Source: Novosphingobium sp. (GTDB taxonomy: Bacteria > Pseudomonadota > Alphaproteobacteria > Sphingomonadales > Sphingomonadaceae). From it: 64,000 nucleotides of DNA. The notes beneath the pieces are model-generated. The model was given only the letters and a program-made list of their open reading frames with translations, searched no databases and was not told the DNA's origin. Both the position numbers and the translations under genes were made by a program. Below are positions 54,542 to 63,076 of this stretch, in pieces. Every line of letters begins with the position of its first letter. The first letter of the stretch is position 1. The stretch lies in assembly GCF_025351285.1 (NCBI RefSeq), contig NZ_JANXWG010000105.1, positions 1-64,000 of the forward strand. The letters run 5' to 3'.

Positions 54542-56185
54542 TCAATGCACCGGGGGTAGGGCGCCCTCGGCCCGGGCCAGCACGGCCATCGCCACCGGAT
54601 CGCGCGGCCGCAATCGAAGCGAGGCTTGCGCGGCGCGTCGCGCAGCCAGCGCATCGCCGCTGGCGAGCAATGCCGCAGCCTCATCGCGCCGCACCGGATA
54701 CCAGAACGCGGGCGGGTCGGAGAAGCGTCGGAAATCGGGGGTTTCTTCAAGATCAGCCGCCGCGCCGAACAGTTTGGCGGCCTCCGCCGGCCGGCCCTCG
54801 ATCATCGCGATCCGGCCTTCGAGCACTTTGCGGGTGATCGCCAGCATCGCTTCGGGCGCGCGGTTATCGTGCTCCCAATCGCCCTTGACCGGCTTGTCGC
54901 CGATTTTCTCGGGGATCGCCTTCATTTCGGCCTTTGCGCCAGCCAGATCACGCAACCACAAATAGGCCTCACCGCGCGCATAGTGACGCGCCGCCTTGAG
55001 ATAGGGTGTTTTCGGTTCGGGCAACGCCAGCACCGAAGCCGGATCGTCGAACCGGGCCAACGCGAAATAGCCCGAGGCCGACAGCAATTGCGCTGCCGGA
55101 GGCGCCTCGGCCTCGCTAGCCGAACGTTCGACAAGCGGCCGCGCGAGGTTGAGCGCCATGCGCGAGTCGCCCGCCATCAGCGCGCCGCAGAGCCCGAAGA
55201 TCACGTTGTGCGCGTGGTATGGCAGCCCCCACACACCCATCGGTGGCGCCAGCCCCAGCCGCGCAGCATTGGCCTTGCCGATCTCGACCGCGCGCCAGTT
55301 GGTGTCCGCCGCTTCCTGGTAGCGGCCCAGCCAATAGAAGGTGTGGCTGGGCATGTGCACCAGGTGGCTGGCATTCGGCGCCAGCGCGGCGAGTTTGTCG
55401 GCGTAAGGCTCGGCCTTTTCGGGCTGATCGAGCACTTCCTCGGCGTGGATGTAGAAGTGGATCGCGGGGGTGAAATCGGGGCTGCGCCGCAGCACGGTTT
55501 CGATCAGCGCGATGGCCTGATCGAGCGGCTTATGGTCGAATTCCAGCACGTCGCCGGGATGCTCGGGCGCAAAAACCGTGACCAGCAATGCATCGGCAGC
55601 AAGCACCGCAATCGCGTCGTCGCCAGGGTATTTGGCCCCCATGGTGCGCATTGCCGCGGCATAGGCCTGGTCGTGGTCGAAGGTTTTTGCGCCGGGCCGG
55701 TAACGCAGCGAAAGCGCCGCGATCAAATCGCGTTCGCGCGCGGTGCCGCTTGTTTTCGCCAAGCGTGCGGCCTCATCGACCAGCTTCGCCAGTGCCTTGC
55801 GCTCATCAGCGTCCTTGCCGAAGTTGATCGTGGGCCCGGCTACCAGAGCCTCACCCCATCGGCACATCGCGCAAGCCGGGTCGAGCCGCGACGCTTCGTG
55901 CATCGCCTTGGTTGCCGCAGTGTGCGCGAACGCCGCGCCGAGTTCCATGCCGTTGGAGAAGAACGCCTGCGCGGCCGGCACCTTGGTGCTGATGGTGAAA
56001 CCGCCGCCGCCGTAGCCAGGGAGCAGCGTGGCGGTTTTCGGCGCAATATCATCGTCATGCGAATGCGTTGCGCTCGTCGCGGCGTGATCGTGGTGCTCGT
56101 CGCCATGCAGGTCCTGCGCGACGACGGGCAACGACCCAGCCAACAGGACGACCGATGTGATCCAGACGATCGTCCTCATTCGCAT
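54542..56185 (-). CDS. Exported TPR-repeat protein of unknown function
   Basis: The 547-residue protein has a signal peptide (MRMRTIVWITSVVLLAGSLP, cleaved near VAQ), then a His-rich stretch (HGDEHHDHAATSATHSHDDD) that may bind metal, then helical repeats of TPR type (AQAFFSNGMELGAAFAHTAA; HMPSHTFYWLGRYQEAADTN; AAKLFGAAADLEETPDF). GGGGGG six bases upstream supports ATG 56185. It is known as a widespread family of large TPR proteins in environmental bacteria without a function. It ends 13 bases before the spt gene's end on the same strand. Confidence 0.78.
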   Translation of the reverse strand: MRMRTIVWITSVVLLAGSLPVVAQDLHGDEHHDHAATSATHSHDDDIAPKTATLLPGYGGGGFTISTKVPAAQAFFSNGMELGAAFAHTAATKAMHEASRLDPACAMCRWGEALVAGPTINFGKDADERKALAKLVDEAARLAKTSGTARERDLIAALSLRYRPGAKTFDHDQAYAAAMRTMGAKYPGDDAIAVLAADALLVTVFAPEHPGDVLEFDHKPLDQAIALIETVLRRSPDFTPAIHFYIHAEEVLDQPEKAEPYADKLAALAPNASHLVHMPSHTFYWLGRYQEAADTNWRAVEIGKANAARLGLAPPMGVWGLPYHAHNVIFGLCGALMAGDSRMALNLARPLVERSASEAEAPPAAQLLSASGYFALARFDDPASVLALPEPKTPYLKAARHYARGEAYLWLRDLAGAKAEMKAIPEKIGDKPVKGDWEHDNRAPEAMLAITRKVLEGRIAMIEGRPAEAAKLFGAAADLEETPDFRRFSDPPAFWYPVRRDEAAALLASGDALAARRAAQASLRLRPRDPVAMAVLARAEGALPPVH

Positions 56186-56198
56186 CACAAACCCCCCG

Positions 56199-57449
56199 TC
56201 AGATCGCCCCGACTTTCGCCCCGGCGCACTGGAACATGCCGAGGATCGTCTGGACTTGTTCGGCCGTATGCTCGGCACAGAGTGAACAGCGCAGCAAGGT
56301 CATGCCTGCGGGCGTCGCCGGCGGGCGCGCCAGGTTGACGTAGAGCCCTTCGTGCAGCAGCGCTTCCCACATCGCCGCACCGCGCTCCAGATCGGGCATG
56401 ATCACCGAGATGATCGCGCTTTGCGGGGTTTCAGTGCCGAGCTTGAAGCCCATTTCGCGCAACCCTTTGTGCAGCGTGCGCGAATTTTCCCACAAGTGCG
56501 CGCGCTTGTTCGATCCGTGCATCAGCTTGCGGATCGAGGTGGCGGCGGTGGCGACCACGCTCGGCGGCAGGCTGGCGGTGAACACGTAAGGCCGGCACAC
56601 CAGCCGCATGATCTCGAACTTGGGGTGGTTGGAAACGCAGAAGCCGCCGACCGTGCCGACCGACTTCGAAAACGTGCCGATCACGAAATCGACCTGGTCC
56701 AACACGCCTTGGTCCTCGGCCACGCCGCGGCCGTTGGGGCCGATGAAGCCCATAGAATGCGCTTCATCCACCAGCACCATCGCGCCATTGGCCTTGGCGA
56801 TTGCGATCATTTCCGTCAGCGGCGCGATGTCGCCCAGCATCGAATAGACGCCTTCCAGGATCACCAGCTTGCCCGCCCCTTCGGGGATGCGCTTGAGGCG
56901 CTTTTCCATCGCCTCGATGTCGTTGTGACGGAACGGCACGACTTCGGCATCGCCCAGCTTGCACCCGTCCCAGATCGAGGCGTGGCTATCGATGTCGAGC
57001 ACGATGTAATCGCCCTTGCCGGCGATCGTGCTGATTATGCCCAGGTTGGCCTGGTAGCCGGTGGCAAACACCATGGCATGGTCCATGGCGTAGAAGTCCT
57101 TGAGCGCCTGTTCGACCGCCTTGTGACCGGCATAAGTGCCGTTCAACACCCGGCTTCCGGTGGTGCCAGCGCCGAAATCGTCGAGCGCCTCCTTGCCCGC
57201 CGCGATGACGTCGGGGTCGAAGGTCATGCCCATATAGTTGTAGGTGCCGAGCAGGATGGTTTCGCGCCCGTTGCATACCGCCACGGTGGGCGACAGCACG
57301 CGCTGCATGACCAGCCCGAACGGGTCTTCCATGCCGGCCGAGAGCAGTGCACGGCGCTGTTCGATCAGCCCATCGAACTTGCTGAAAAGATCGCCTTTTT
57401 CGCCTGTCGGCATGACCGGACGGTCTACTTCGTCGATACCTTCGCTCAT
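56199..57449 (-). CDS. spt: Serine palmitoyltransferase (alpha-oxoamine synthase family)
   Basis: The 416-residue PLP enzyme has Lys262 in GTFSKSVGTVGG as the aldimine lysine, plus MVLVDEAHSMGFIG and a GTTGSRVLNGTYAGH block. It condenses serine with an acyl thioester to 3-ketosphinganine, the first step of sphingolipid synthesis. The acyl carrier protein gene directly upstream (10 bases) and the sphingomonad context favour Spt over 2-amino-3-ketobutyrate CoA ligase or HemA, which share the fold. Confidence 0.88.
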   Translation of the reverse strand: MSEGIDEVDRPVMPTGEKGDLFSKFDGLIEQRRALLSAGMEDPFGLVMQRVLSPTVAVCNGRETILLGTYNYMGMTFDPDVIAAGKEALDDFGAGTTGSRVLNGTYAGHKAVEQALKDFYAMDHAMVFATGYQANLGIISTIAGKGDYIVLDIDSHASIWDGCKLGDAEVVPFRHNDIEAMEKRLKRIPEGAGKLVILEGVYSMLGDIAPLTEMIAIAKANGAMVLVDEAHSMGFIGPNGRGVAEDQGVLDQVDFVIGTFSKSVGTVGGFCVSNHPKFEIMRLVCRPYVFTASLPPSVVATAATSIRKLMHGSNKRAHLWENSRTLHKGLREMGFKLGTETPQSAIISVIMPDLERGAAMWEALLHEGLYVNLARPPATPAGMTLLRCSLCAEHTAEQVQTILGMFQCAGAKVGAI

Positions 57450-57459
57450 CGGTTTTCCT

Positions 57460-57699
57460 TCAGCCCTGCAGGTTGACGACAGAGTCGATCAACTGGCCGT
57501 AAGTCTCGATTTCGGCCTGCTGGTTCATTGTGATGATGATGTCGAATTCGTCCTCGATCGCGGCGACAAAGTCCATCACCGTCAGGCTGTCCCATTCGAG
57601 ATCGCCGGCGAAAGACGTGGAATCGTCGATTGTTACGGCCTTCTTATTGAAGGGTTCGATCACTTCGGCGATGCGAGCGGCGGTTGCGGCGCGATCCAT
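57460..57699 (-). CDS. Acyl carrier protein of the sphingolipid pathway
   Basis: The 79-residue protein has the phosphopantetheine serine Ser38 in LEWDSLTVMDF and the usual four-helix acyl carrier pattern. AGGAG lies upstream of the ATG. Directly before spt, as in Caulobacter and sphingomonads, it is the likely donor of the acyl chain to serine palmitoyltransferase. The W in place of the usual acidic residue before DSL is typical of this dedicated subgroup. Confidence 0.9.
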   Translation of the reverse strand: MDRAATAARIAEVIEPFNKKAVTIDDSTSFAGDLEWDSLTVMDFVAAIEDEFDIIITMNQQAEIETYGQLIDSVVNLQG

Positions 57700-57903
57700 T
57701 GGTCAAATTCTCCTGAGCGCAGCCTGCTGCTTTATTCGCACGGTGCCGTGTTGCAAGGGCAGGGGCTGCTGATCGATCGCCACTGCCGAACAAATGCGGC
57801 CGAAAAGCGGCTGTGCGAGCGGCTTGTCAAGTGTTACGGTTTCGTGTCATTCGGGCGACAACAACGATCGGGCGCTGCAACCAATTCATCCCTGGGGGAA
57901 AAC

Positions 57904-58506
57904 GTGGCAGACCAGCCCGATCCGATCGCCGTTGTTGAACCATCCGCGCGTCCATTGGCAACGCCATCGATGCCATCGCCGACCGGGTTTTCCAACCACG
58001 CGATCCATCTTGTCCGCACTTCACAGCAGATCAACCTGACGCTGAGCCAGATGGCCGATGCCAAGGCGTCGATCCTGATGGGTGCCACTTTCCTGGTGTT
58101 CACGATCTCGGTCGGCCAGGCGAAGAACGGTTCGTTGCCGCTACCGCTTGGTGTGCTGGCATTTTTCGCTTTCTTGTCAGCGCTTTGCGCGGTGTTTGCG
58201 GTGCTGCCCTCGATCAGCGGGCCGGGCAAGAGCAACCCCGCGGGCGCCAATCCCAACAAGCTGTTCTTCGGATATTTCGCTTATATGGACGAAGCCGAAT
58301 GGACCGATTCCATCCTGTCCGAACTGCACTCTGACGAGACCGTGTTCCGCACGATGCTGCACGATATCTACCAGAACGGGCAGGTCATGCAGCGCAAGAA
58401 GTACCGCTACCTGGGCTTTGCCTATCGCATCTTCATGATCGGCCTTTGCGCCACGGTGCTGACCTTCATGGCAGAACGCGTCTACTATCTGAGCATCGCG
58501 CACTGA
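57904..58506 (+). CDS. Pycsar-effector-like (PycTM/DUF5706) membrane protein
   Basis: The 200-residue protein starts at GTG with GGGGGAAAA just upstream. It has a soluble N-terminus, the conserved QQINLTLSQMADAKASILMG (the A-D-x-K-A-x-x-L motif of PycTM domains), two membrane segments (about 63-82 and 86-107), a soluble region and a third membrane segment (about 175-195). PycTM proteins are membrane effectors of cyclic-nucleotide antiphage systems. No uridylate/cytidylate cyclase gene is adjacent, so a defence role is not shown; the sphingomonad protein may be a core membrane protein. Confidence 0.72.
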   Translation: MADQPDPIAVVEPSARPLATPSMPSPTGFSNHAIHLVRTSQQINLTLSQMADAKASILMGATFLVFTISVGQAKNGSLPLPLGVLAFFAFLSALCAVFAVLPSISGPGKSNPAGANPNKLFFGYFAYMDEAEWTDSILSELHSDETVFRTMLHDIYQNGQVMQRKKYRYLGFAYRIFMIGLCATVLTFMAERVYYLSIAH

Positions 58507-58539
58507 TCCTGCAATGCAGGTGCAACGCCATCGCTCGCC

Positions 58540-58902
58540 TCAAATCAGCTTGCGCACCGCCACCATGAACGGCGCGATCGATACCGGCTTGGCCAGGTAA
58601 CCTTCCGCTCCGGCATCGCGGATGCGCTCCTCGTCGCCTTTTCCGGCATAGGCCGTCACTGCCAGCACGGGAATGGCACGCAGGTCCTTGTCGGCCTTCA
58701 TCGCCTCGATCAGTTCCAGCCCCGAGATGTTGGGCATCTGGATGTCCATGATGACCAGGTTGGGCACGAAATTGCGCGCGCGTTCGATCGCTTCACGCCC
58801 ATCGGCCACCGGTTCGACCGCGAAGCCGTTGGCGCTGAGCAAATCGCAGAACAATTTGCGGTTGAGGTCGTTGTCCTCGACAACCAGAATTCTTTTTGCC
58901 AT
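58540..58902 (-). CDS. divK: Single-domain response regulator, DivK-like
   Basis: The 120-residue protein is a receiver domain only: acidic Glu9/Asp10, phosphorylation site Asp53 in IMDIQMP, Thr83 and Lys105 in YLAKPVS. Length and sequence fit DivK, the essential cell-cycle regulator that controls CtrA activity in Alphaproteobacteria. Its divergence from the DUF3572 gene, as often seen next to divK, supports the call. Confidence 0.85.
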   Translation of the reverse strand: MAKRILVVEDNDLNRKLFCDLLSANGFAVEPVADGREAIERARNFVPNLVIMDIQMPNISGLELIEAMKADKDLRAIPVLAVTAYAGKGDEERIRDAGAEGYLAKPVSIAPFMVAVRKLI

Positions 58903-59019
58903 CGCGTTTCCAGCAGGGCGTGTTGCTCTGCATGCCGTGCTCTATTGGCCCGGAACGGCGCTGACAATCAAGGAACCGGCAATCTCTGCCTCCCAATCTC
59001 TGCCTCAGGTGCAAATGTG

Positions 59020-59280
59020 ATGAAGCCGGCTTCCCCAGATCCGCAGGCGCTGGCGCTCTCCGCGCTCGGCTGGATACTCGGCGATTCCTCGCGGGCTGAT
59101 CGTTTGCTGGCCTTGACCGGGATCACGCCCGACGATCTGCGCTCGGGCCTTGGCAATCCTGCGATCCTTGGGGCGGTGCTCGATTTCCTGTTGGGCAACG
59201 AGCATGACCTCGTCGACGCGGCCGACGCGCTCGACGTCGCGCCGCAATCGTTCGCCACCGCGCGGGAGCATTTGTCGTGA
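59020..59280 (+). CDS. DUF3572 family protein
   Basis: The 86-residue protein reads ALSALGWILGDSSRADRLLA, GNPAILGAVLDFLLGNEHDLV and FATAREHL, the DUF3572 pattern common next to divK in Alphaproteobacteria. It is helical and soluble; the function is unknown. ATG 59020 is preferred to GTG 59017. Its stop overlaps the start of the next gene (GTGA). Confidence 0.85.
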   Translation: MKPASPDPQALALSALGWILGDSSRADRLLALTGITPDDLRSGLGNPAILGAVLDFLLGNEHDLVDAADALDVAPQSFATAREHLS

Positions 59281-59927
59281 GCCGCCCGCTGGTCATCACC
59301 GATTGCGATGAGGTGCTGCTGCACATGGTTGCACCGTTCCGCGATTGGTTGGGCGAAGTCCACGGTATCGATTTCTCGATGAAGAACAGCGATTGGGGCA
59401 ATGCACTGACCTATCGGGATGCGCGCGGGCAAGTCGAACCCAAGGAAATCTGGCAGCTTCTCAACGGCTTCTTCGATAGCGAGATGTATCGGCAGAAGCC
59501 GATCGTGGGAGCGGTCGAGAGCATGACGCGGCTGGGCGAGCACGCCGACGTGGTGGTCCTGACCAATCTGAACGACCATCGCCAGGAAGCGCGGGCGCAG
59601 CAATTGCGCGATGTCGGGCTGCCGTTGCGCGTGTTCACCAACCAGGGGCCCAAGGGTCCAGCGCTGAAAGCCATTCTCGACGAATATCAGCCGTCGCGCG
59701 CGGTGTTCATCGACGATCTGCCGCAGCACCACGATTCGGTCGGGCAACTGACCCCCGAGGTCATGCGGCTGCATTTGTGCGGCGAACCGCTGCTGGCGCC
59801 GCACATTTCCTGCGCGCATCTGGCCGGCCACGCCCATGCGCGGATCGATACCTGGGAACACGCGCTGCCGTGGCTGCTCGACACCATCGGCGCCCCGATT
59901 GACGCAAGCGAGGAGACCAAGCGATGA
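59277..59927 (+). CDS. HAD-like hydrolase
   Basis: The 216-residue protein starts at GTG. The first motif ITDCDEVLL is a HAD-type DxDxV/T variant in which the nucleophile is Asp9 and the acid/base is Asp11. A TNLN motif (VVVLTNLNDH) and the FIDDLPQHH motif complete the active site. Substrate unknown. It overlaps its neighbours by four bases on both sides (DUF3572 and RidA), forming a five-gene run. Confidence 0.82.
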   Translation: MSRPLVITDCDEVLLHMVAPFRDWLGEVHGIDFSMKNSDWGNALTYRDARGQVEPKEIWQLLNGFFDSEMYRQKPIVGAVESMTRLGEHADVVVLTNLNDHRQEARAQQLRDVGLPLRVFTNQGPKGPALKAILDEYQPSRAVFIDDLPQHHDSVGQLTPEVMRLHLCGEPLLAPHISCAHLAGHAHARIDTWEHALPWLLDTIGAPIDASEETKR

Positions 59928-60406
59928 CCCCCGAAATCACCGACGCCGTAACCGCGAAACTGGCCGAACTCGGCCTGACTCTGCCGCAGGCGGCCGCACC
60001 CGTCGCGGCTTATGTCCCGACGGTCGAGGTGGGTGGCTTGCTTCATGTGTCGGGCCAATTGCCGTTTGTCGACGGGCACCTGGTGCGCGGCACCCTGGGC
60101 AAGGACGTCTCGCTGGAGCAAGGCCAGGCGGCGGCGCAGGCTTGCGCGCTGATGCTGCTGGCGCAAGTCAAGGCGGCGCTCGGCGGATCGCTCGATCGGG
60201 TTGAACGCGTGGTCAAGCTGGGCGCCTTCATCGCCTCGACCGCCGATTTCACCGACCAGCCGAAAGTCGCCAACGGCGCCTCGGAACTGATGGTGGCGGC
60301 GTTCGGCGAAGCGGGCAAGCACGCGCGCAGCGCGGTGGGCGTGCCGGTGCTCCCGCTCGGCGCGGCGGTGGAAGTCGATGCTATATTTGCTCTACGCGCT
60401 ACTTGA
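59924..60406 (+). CDS. RidA family protein
   Basis: The 160-residue protein has the RidA/YjgF pattern: VGGLLHVSGQLPFVDG, GQAAAQACALMLLAQVKA, and the C-terminal RSAVGVPVLPLGAAVEVDAI with the conserved Arg that binds the substrate carboxylate. RidA proteins hydrolyse reactive enamine/imine intermediates made by PLP enzymes. The next gene starts within its last 29 bases. Confidence 0.9.
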   Translation: MTPEITDAVTAKLAELGLTLPQAAAPVAAYVPTVEVGGLLHVSGQLPFVDGHLVRGTLGKDVSLEQGQAAAQACALMLLAQVKAALGGSLDRVERVVKLGAFIASTADFTDQPKVANGASELMVAAFGEAGKHARSAVGVPVLPLGAAVEVDAIFALRAT

Positions 60407-61154
60407 TGCCTGGCTGATCCGGCCGCCCGAGGCCGGACGCGTGGCGTGGCTGCGCGAGGCGGATTATGCGCATCGCGGGCTGCATGGTGCAGACGGCGTT
60501 CCTGAAAACTCGCCCGCTGCGTTTGCGCGCGCGATCGCGGAAGGCCTTGGCATCGAATGCGATGTCCAGCGCACCAGCGACGGGCAGGCGGTGGTGTTCC
60601 ACGATTTCGAACTCGATCGATTGACCGGCGAAAGCGGCGATGTGATCGATCACAGCGCTGCGCAATTGGGCCGGATCGTGTTGAGCGGCACCAGCGACGG
60701 CATCCCGACCCTGCAGCGCCTGCTCCAGCAAGTCGGCGGGCGCGTGCCGCTGCTGATCGAGGTCAAGTCGCGCAAGGGCTTGCGCGTGGCGCCGCTATGC
60801 CTTGCGGTGCGGCGCGTGCTCGAAGGCTATCGCGGGCCAGTGGCGGTGATGAGCTTCGATCCGCGTGTGTCGCGCTGGTTCGCCACGCATTCGCACCACG
60901 TCGTGCATGGGCTGGTGGTGAGCGAGCGGGACAAGTCTCGGTTCTTGCGCGCCTTGCGCACGCGGATGACGTTGTGGGTGGCGCGGCCCGAATTTGTCGC
61001 GTGGGACGTGCGCGATCTGCCGAGCAAGCTGGCGGCCAAGCAGCGCAAGCGCGGGCTGCCGCTGCTGACGTGGACGGTGCGCGATGATCGCCTGCGCCAG
61101 CGCGCGGAAAGATACGCCGATGCCCCGATTGCCGAAGGTGAGGGGATCGCGTGA
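60378..61154 (+). CDS. Glycerophosphodiester phosphodiesterase family protein
   Basis: The 258-residue protein has the GDPD motifs: AHRGLHG and PENSPAAFARAI, then GIECDVQRTSDGQAVVFHD with Glu and Asp for metal and the catalytic His pair (H in AHRG and in FHD). It cleaves deacylated phospholipids to glycerol-3-phosphate. The ATG lies inside the RidA gene, a 29-base overlap; a shorter start would lose the first helix but keep the motifs. Confidence 0.9.
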   Translation: MLYLLYALLDAWLIRPPEAGRVAWLREADYAHRGLHGADGVPENSPAAFARAIAEGLGIECDVQRTSDGQAVVFHDFELDRLTGESGDVIDHSAAQLGRIVLSGTSDGIPTLQRLLQQVGGRVPLLIEVKSRKGLRVAPLCLAVRRVLEGYRGPVAVMSFDPRVSRWFATHSHHVVHGLVVSERDKSRFLRALRTRMTLWVARPEFVAWDVRDLPSKLAAKQRKRGLPLLTWTVRDDRLRQRAERYADAPIAEGEGIA

Positions 61155-62308
61155 GCTTTAGCGCGCGGATTCACGATAGCGTTGGTGCGATTGCCGCAGC
61201 CGATTGGGATGCCCTGGCCGGGACCAGCAACCCGTTCATGAGCCACACCTTTCTGACATTGCTCGAAGAATCGGGCAGCGTCGGCGGCAGGAGCGGCTGG
61301 ACCCCGGTTCCGATCACGATCGACAGTTCAGGTGGCGACGGCCCCGATGGTCGCCCGATCGCCGCGCTGCCGGCTTATCTCAAGGCGCACAGCCAGGGCG
61401 AATATGTGTTCGATCACGCCTGGGCCGATGCCTGGCATCGCGCGGGCGGGCAGTATTACCCCAAGCTCCAGATCGCGGCGCCGTTCACGCCGGCCACCGG
61501 ACCGCGGTTGCTGCTGGGCGGGCGCGATGACCTTGCCGCGCCATTGATCGCTGCGGCCGAGGCGATGTGTCAGCAGAACGAACTGTCGTCGGCGCACGCG
61601 ACCTTTATCGAACCGGCGCAATTGCCGCTGTTCGAAAAGGCCGGCTGGTTGCCGCGCAGTGATTTGCAATTCCACTGGGTCAACCGCGGCTATGATAGCT
61701 TCGAGGCGTTTCTGGCAGCACTTTCATCGCGCAAACGCAAGGACTTGCGCAAGGAGCGCGCCGCCGCGCAGGAAGGGGTGGAGATCCGTGCGCTGACCGG
61801 CGATGCGATCCTGCCCGAACACTGGGACGCGTTCTGGCAGTTCTACCAGGACACCGGCGCGCGCAAATGGGGAACGCCATACCTGACCCGCAGCGCGTTC
61901 ACGCTGCTGGGCGAGCGGATGGCAGGCAAGATCCTGCTGGTGCTGGCGTTCGCGGCCGGATCAAATGGGCGCCAGGCGATTGCCGGCGCGCTCAACTTCA
62001 TCGGCGGCGATGCGCTGTACGGGCGCTATTGGGGCTCGATCGTCGACAAGCCGTTCCTGCACTTCGAGCTGTGCTATTACCAGGCGATCGACGCCGCGAT
62101 TGCATTGGGGCTGCAACGCGTCGAAGCGGGGGCGCAAGGCCAGCACAAGCTGGCGCGCGGCTATGAACCCGTTCAAACGTGGTCAGCGCACTACATCGCC
62201 AACCCCGGTTTCCGCAGCGCGGTGTCCGATTTCCTCGAACGCGAACGCGCGGGCGTGGCTCAGGACCAGATGTGGCTGGGTGAACGCACGCCGTTCAAAA
62301 AGATTTAG
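61151..62308 (+). CDS. FemAB/GNAT-like acyltransferase (COG3146 type)
   Basis: The 385-residue protein starts at GTG 61151, overlapping the phosphodiesterase stop. It has the pattern of the COG3146/DUF482 proteins related to peptidyltransferase FemAB: SNPFMSHTFLTLLEESG near the start, FDHAWADAWHR in the middle, and LSSRKRKDLRKERAAAQ, GALNFIGGDALYGRYWGSI and HFELCYYQAIDAAIALG in the second half. The acceptor is unknown. Confidence 0.87.
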   Translation: MSFSARIHDSVGAIAAADWDALAGTSNPFMSHTFLTLLEESGSVGGRSGWTPVPITIDSSGGDGPDGRPIAALPAYLKAHSQGEYVFDHAWADAWHRAGGQYYPKLQIAAPFTPATGPRLLLGGRDDLAAPLIAAAEAMCQQNELSSAHATFIEPAQLPLFEKAGWLPRSDLQFHWVNRGYDSFEAFLAALSSRKRKDLRKERAAAQEGVEIRALTGDAILPEHWDAFWQFYQDTGARKWGTPYLTRSAFTLLGERMAGKILLVLAFAAGSNGRQAIAGALNFIGGDALYGRYWGSIVDKPFLHFELCYYQAIDAAIALGLQRVEAGAQGQHKLARGYEPVQTWSAHYIANPGFRSAVSDFLERERAGVAQDQMWLGERTPFKKI

Positions 62309-62315
62309 AGAGTTT

Positions 62316-62678
62316 TCAAGCAGCCCGGCGCGAGGCGGCGATCCATTCGCGCGCTCGGCGTTGGGCTTCGGCGATTTCGCGCGCGGTCATTTCATCCGAG
62401 ATGTCGGCGCGGCAGAATCCGGCTTCCTCGTGTCCGCCGACTGCGGCCAGGTTGAACCACTTGTGCGCTTCGACCAGGTCGCTCGGCACGCCGTGGCTGC
62501 CGGTCGAATAGACCACGCCCAGGTCGAACAGCGCGCTGGTATCGCCTTGCGCGGCAGCGCCAAGGCAGGCCGCGACGACGAGATCGTCACCGGTCATGCC
62601 GGCCGCATCGACGTCCGCAAAGGTGGCATTGGCGCGAACGCCCGTTTCGCCAACCAGTCTGATCCACGCATCACCCAT
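62316..62678 (-). CDS. SEL1-like repeat protein
   Basis: The 120-residue protein has a SEL1-type repeat (ALFDLGVVYSTGSHGVPSDL then VEAHKWFNLAAVGGHEEA) and an ending rich in Arg and Ala. It is soluble and probably mediates protein contacts. ATG 62678 gives a natural start; the upstream open frame to 62795 reads unlike a protein. No strong ribosome binding site is seen. Confidence 0.75.
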   Translation of the reverse strand: MGDAWIRLVGETGVRANATFADVDAAGMTGDDLVVAACLGAAAQGDTSALFDLGVVYSTGSHGVPSDLVEAHKWFNLAAVGGHEEAGFCRADISDEMTAREIAEAQRRAREWIAASRRAA

Positions 62679-63076
62679 GTTACTCAACCCCCAGTTGTCC
62701 ACCGCTTGCGGTGGCGATTTTGACAGTGCCCACCACTGCCGGTGGGGTCCCCCGCAAGGTGCCGATGCGCCTTGCCGTTGCTGCAACCTCTCCAATCAAG
62801 GTCAACAAATGGTTAACGCCTCACGGGCGCGATGCGTGTCTTCAAACCGCAACGTTCGGCTGCGCTTGAGTCTGGGGTGGTAAATCGAGCGAAAGCGAAG
62901 AAAATTTTGGCCGAACCGCGGACCGAGGAATGGCTTGTGCCGATCCGTGGGTCCACTTATAGGCCGCGCCAATGCCGTGACCCGACGGGATAACCGGCAG
63001 GGCGGGGCGAGCGATCGACAGGATCGGTCGCCAGCACGAGTTTTGTATCGCTAAGGTTGGATTAGGGAGGAGCCGT
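62679..63076. other. Intergenic region between SEL1 gene and dksA
   Basis: About 400 bases without a convincing gene. It holds a small perfect inverted repeat CCACCGCTTGCGGTGG (62699-62714) close to the SEL1 start, and a promoter-like pair at 62935-62963 that would drive dksA with a leader of about 105 bases. Frames in this stretch look random. A small RNA cannot be excluded. Confidence 0.5.
62935..62963 (+). promoter_or_regulatory. Promoter-like sequence for dksA
   Basis: TTGTGC (62935-62940) and TATAGG (62958-62963) lie 17 bases apart. A transcript starting near 62970 would have a leader of about 105 bases before the dksA GTG. The -10 is good and the -35 is moderate. Confidence 0.4.

Noticed and set aside
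54626..56338. Plus-strand frame of 570 residues
   Set aside because: Shadow of the TPR gene, which has a signal peptide and repeat pattern on the minus strand.
57904..58506. A complete Pycsar defence system
   Set aside because: No nucleotide cyclase gene lies beside the effector-like protein; neighbours are sphingolipid and cell-cycle genes.
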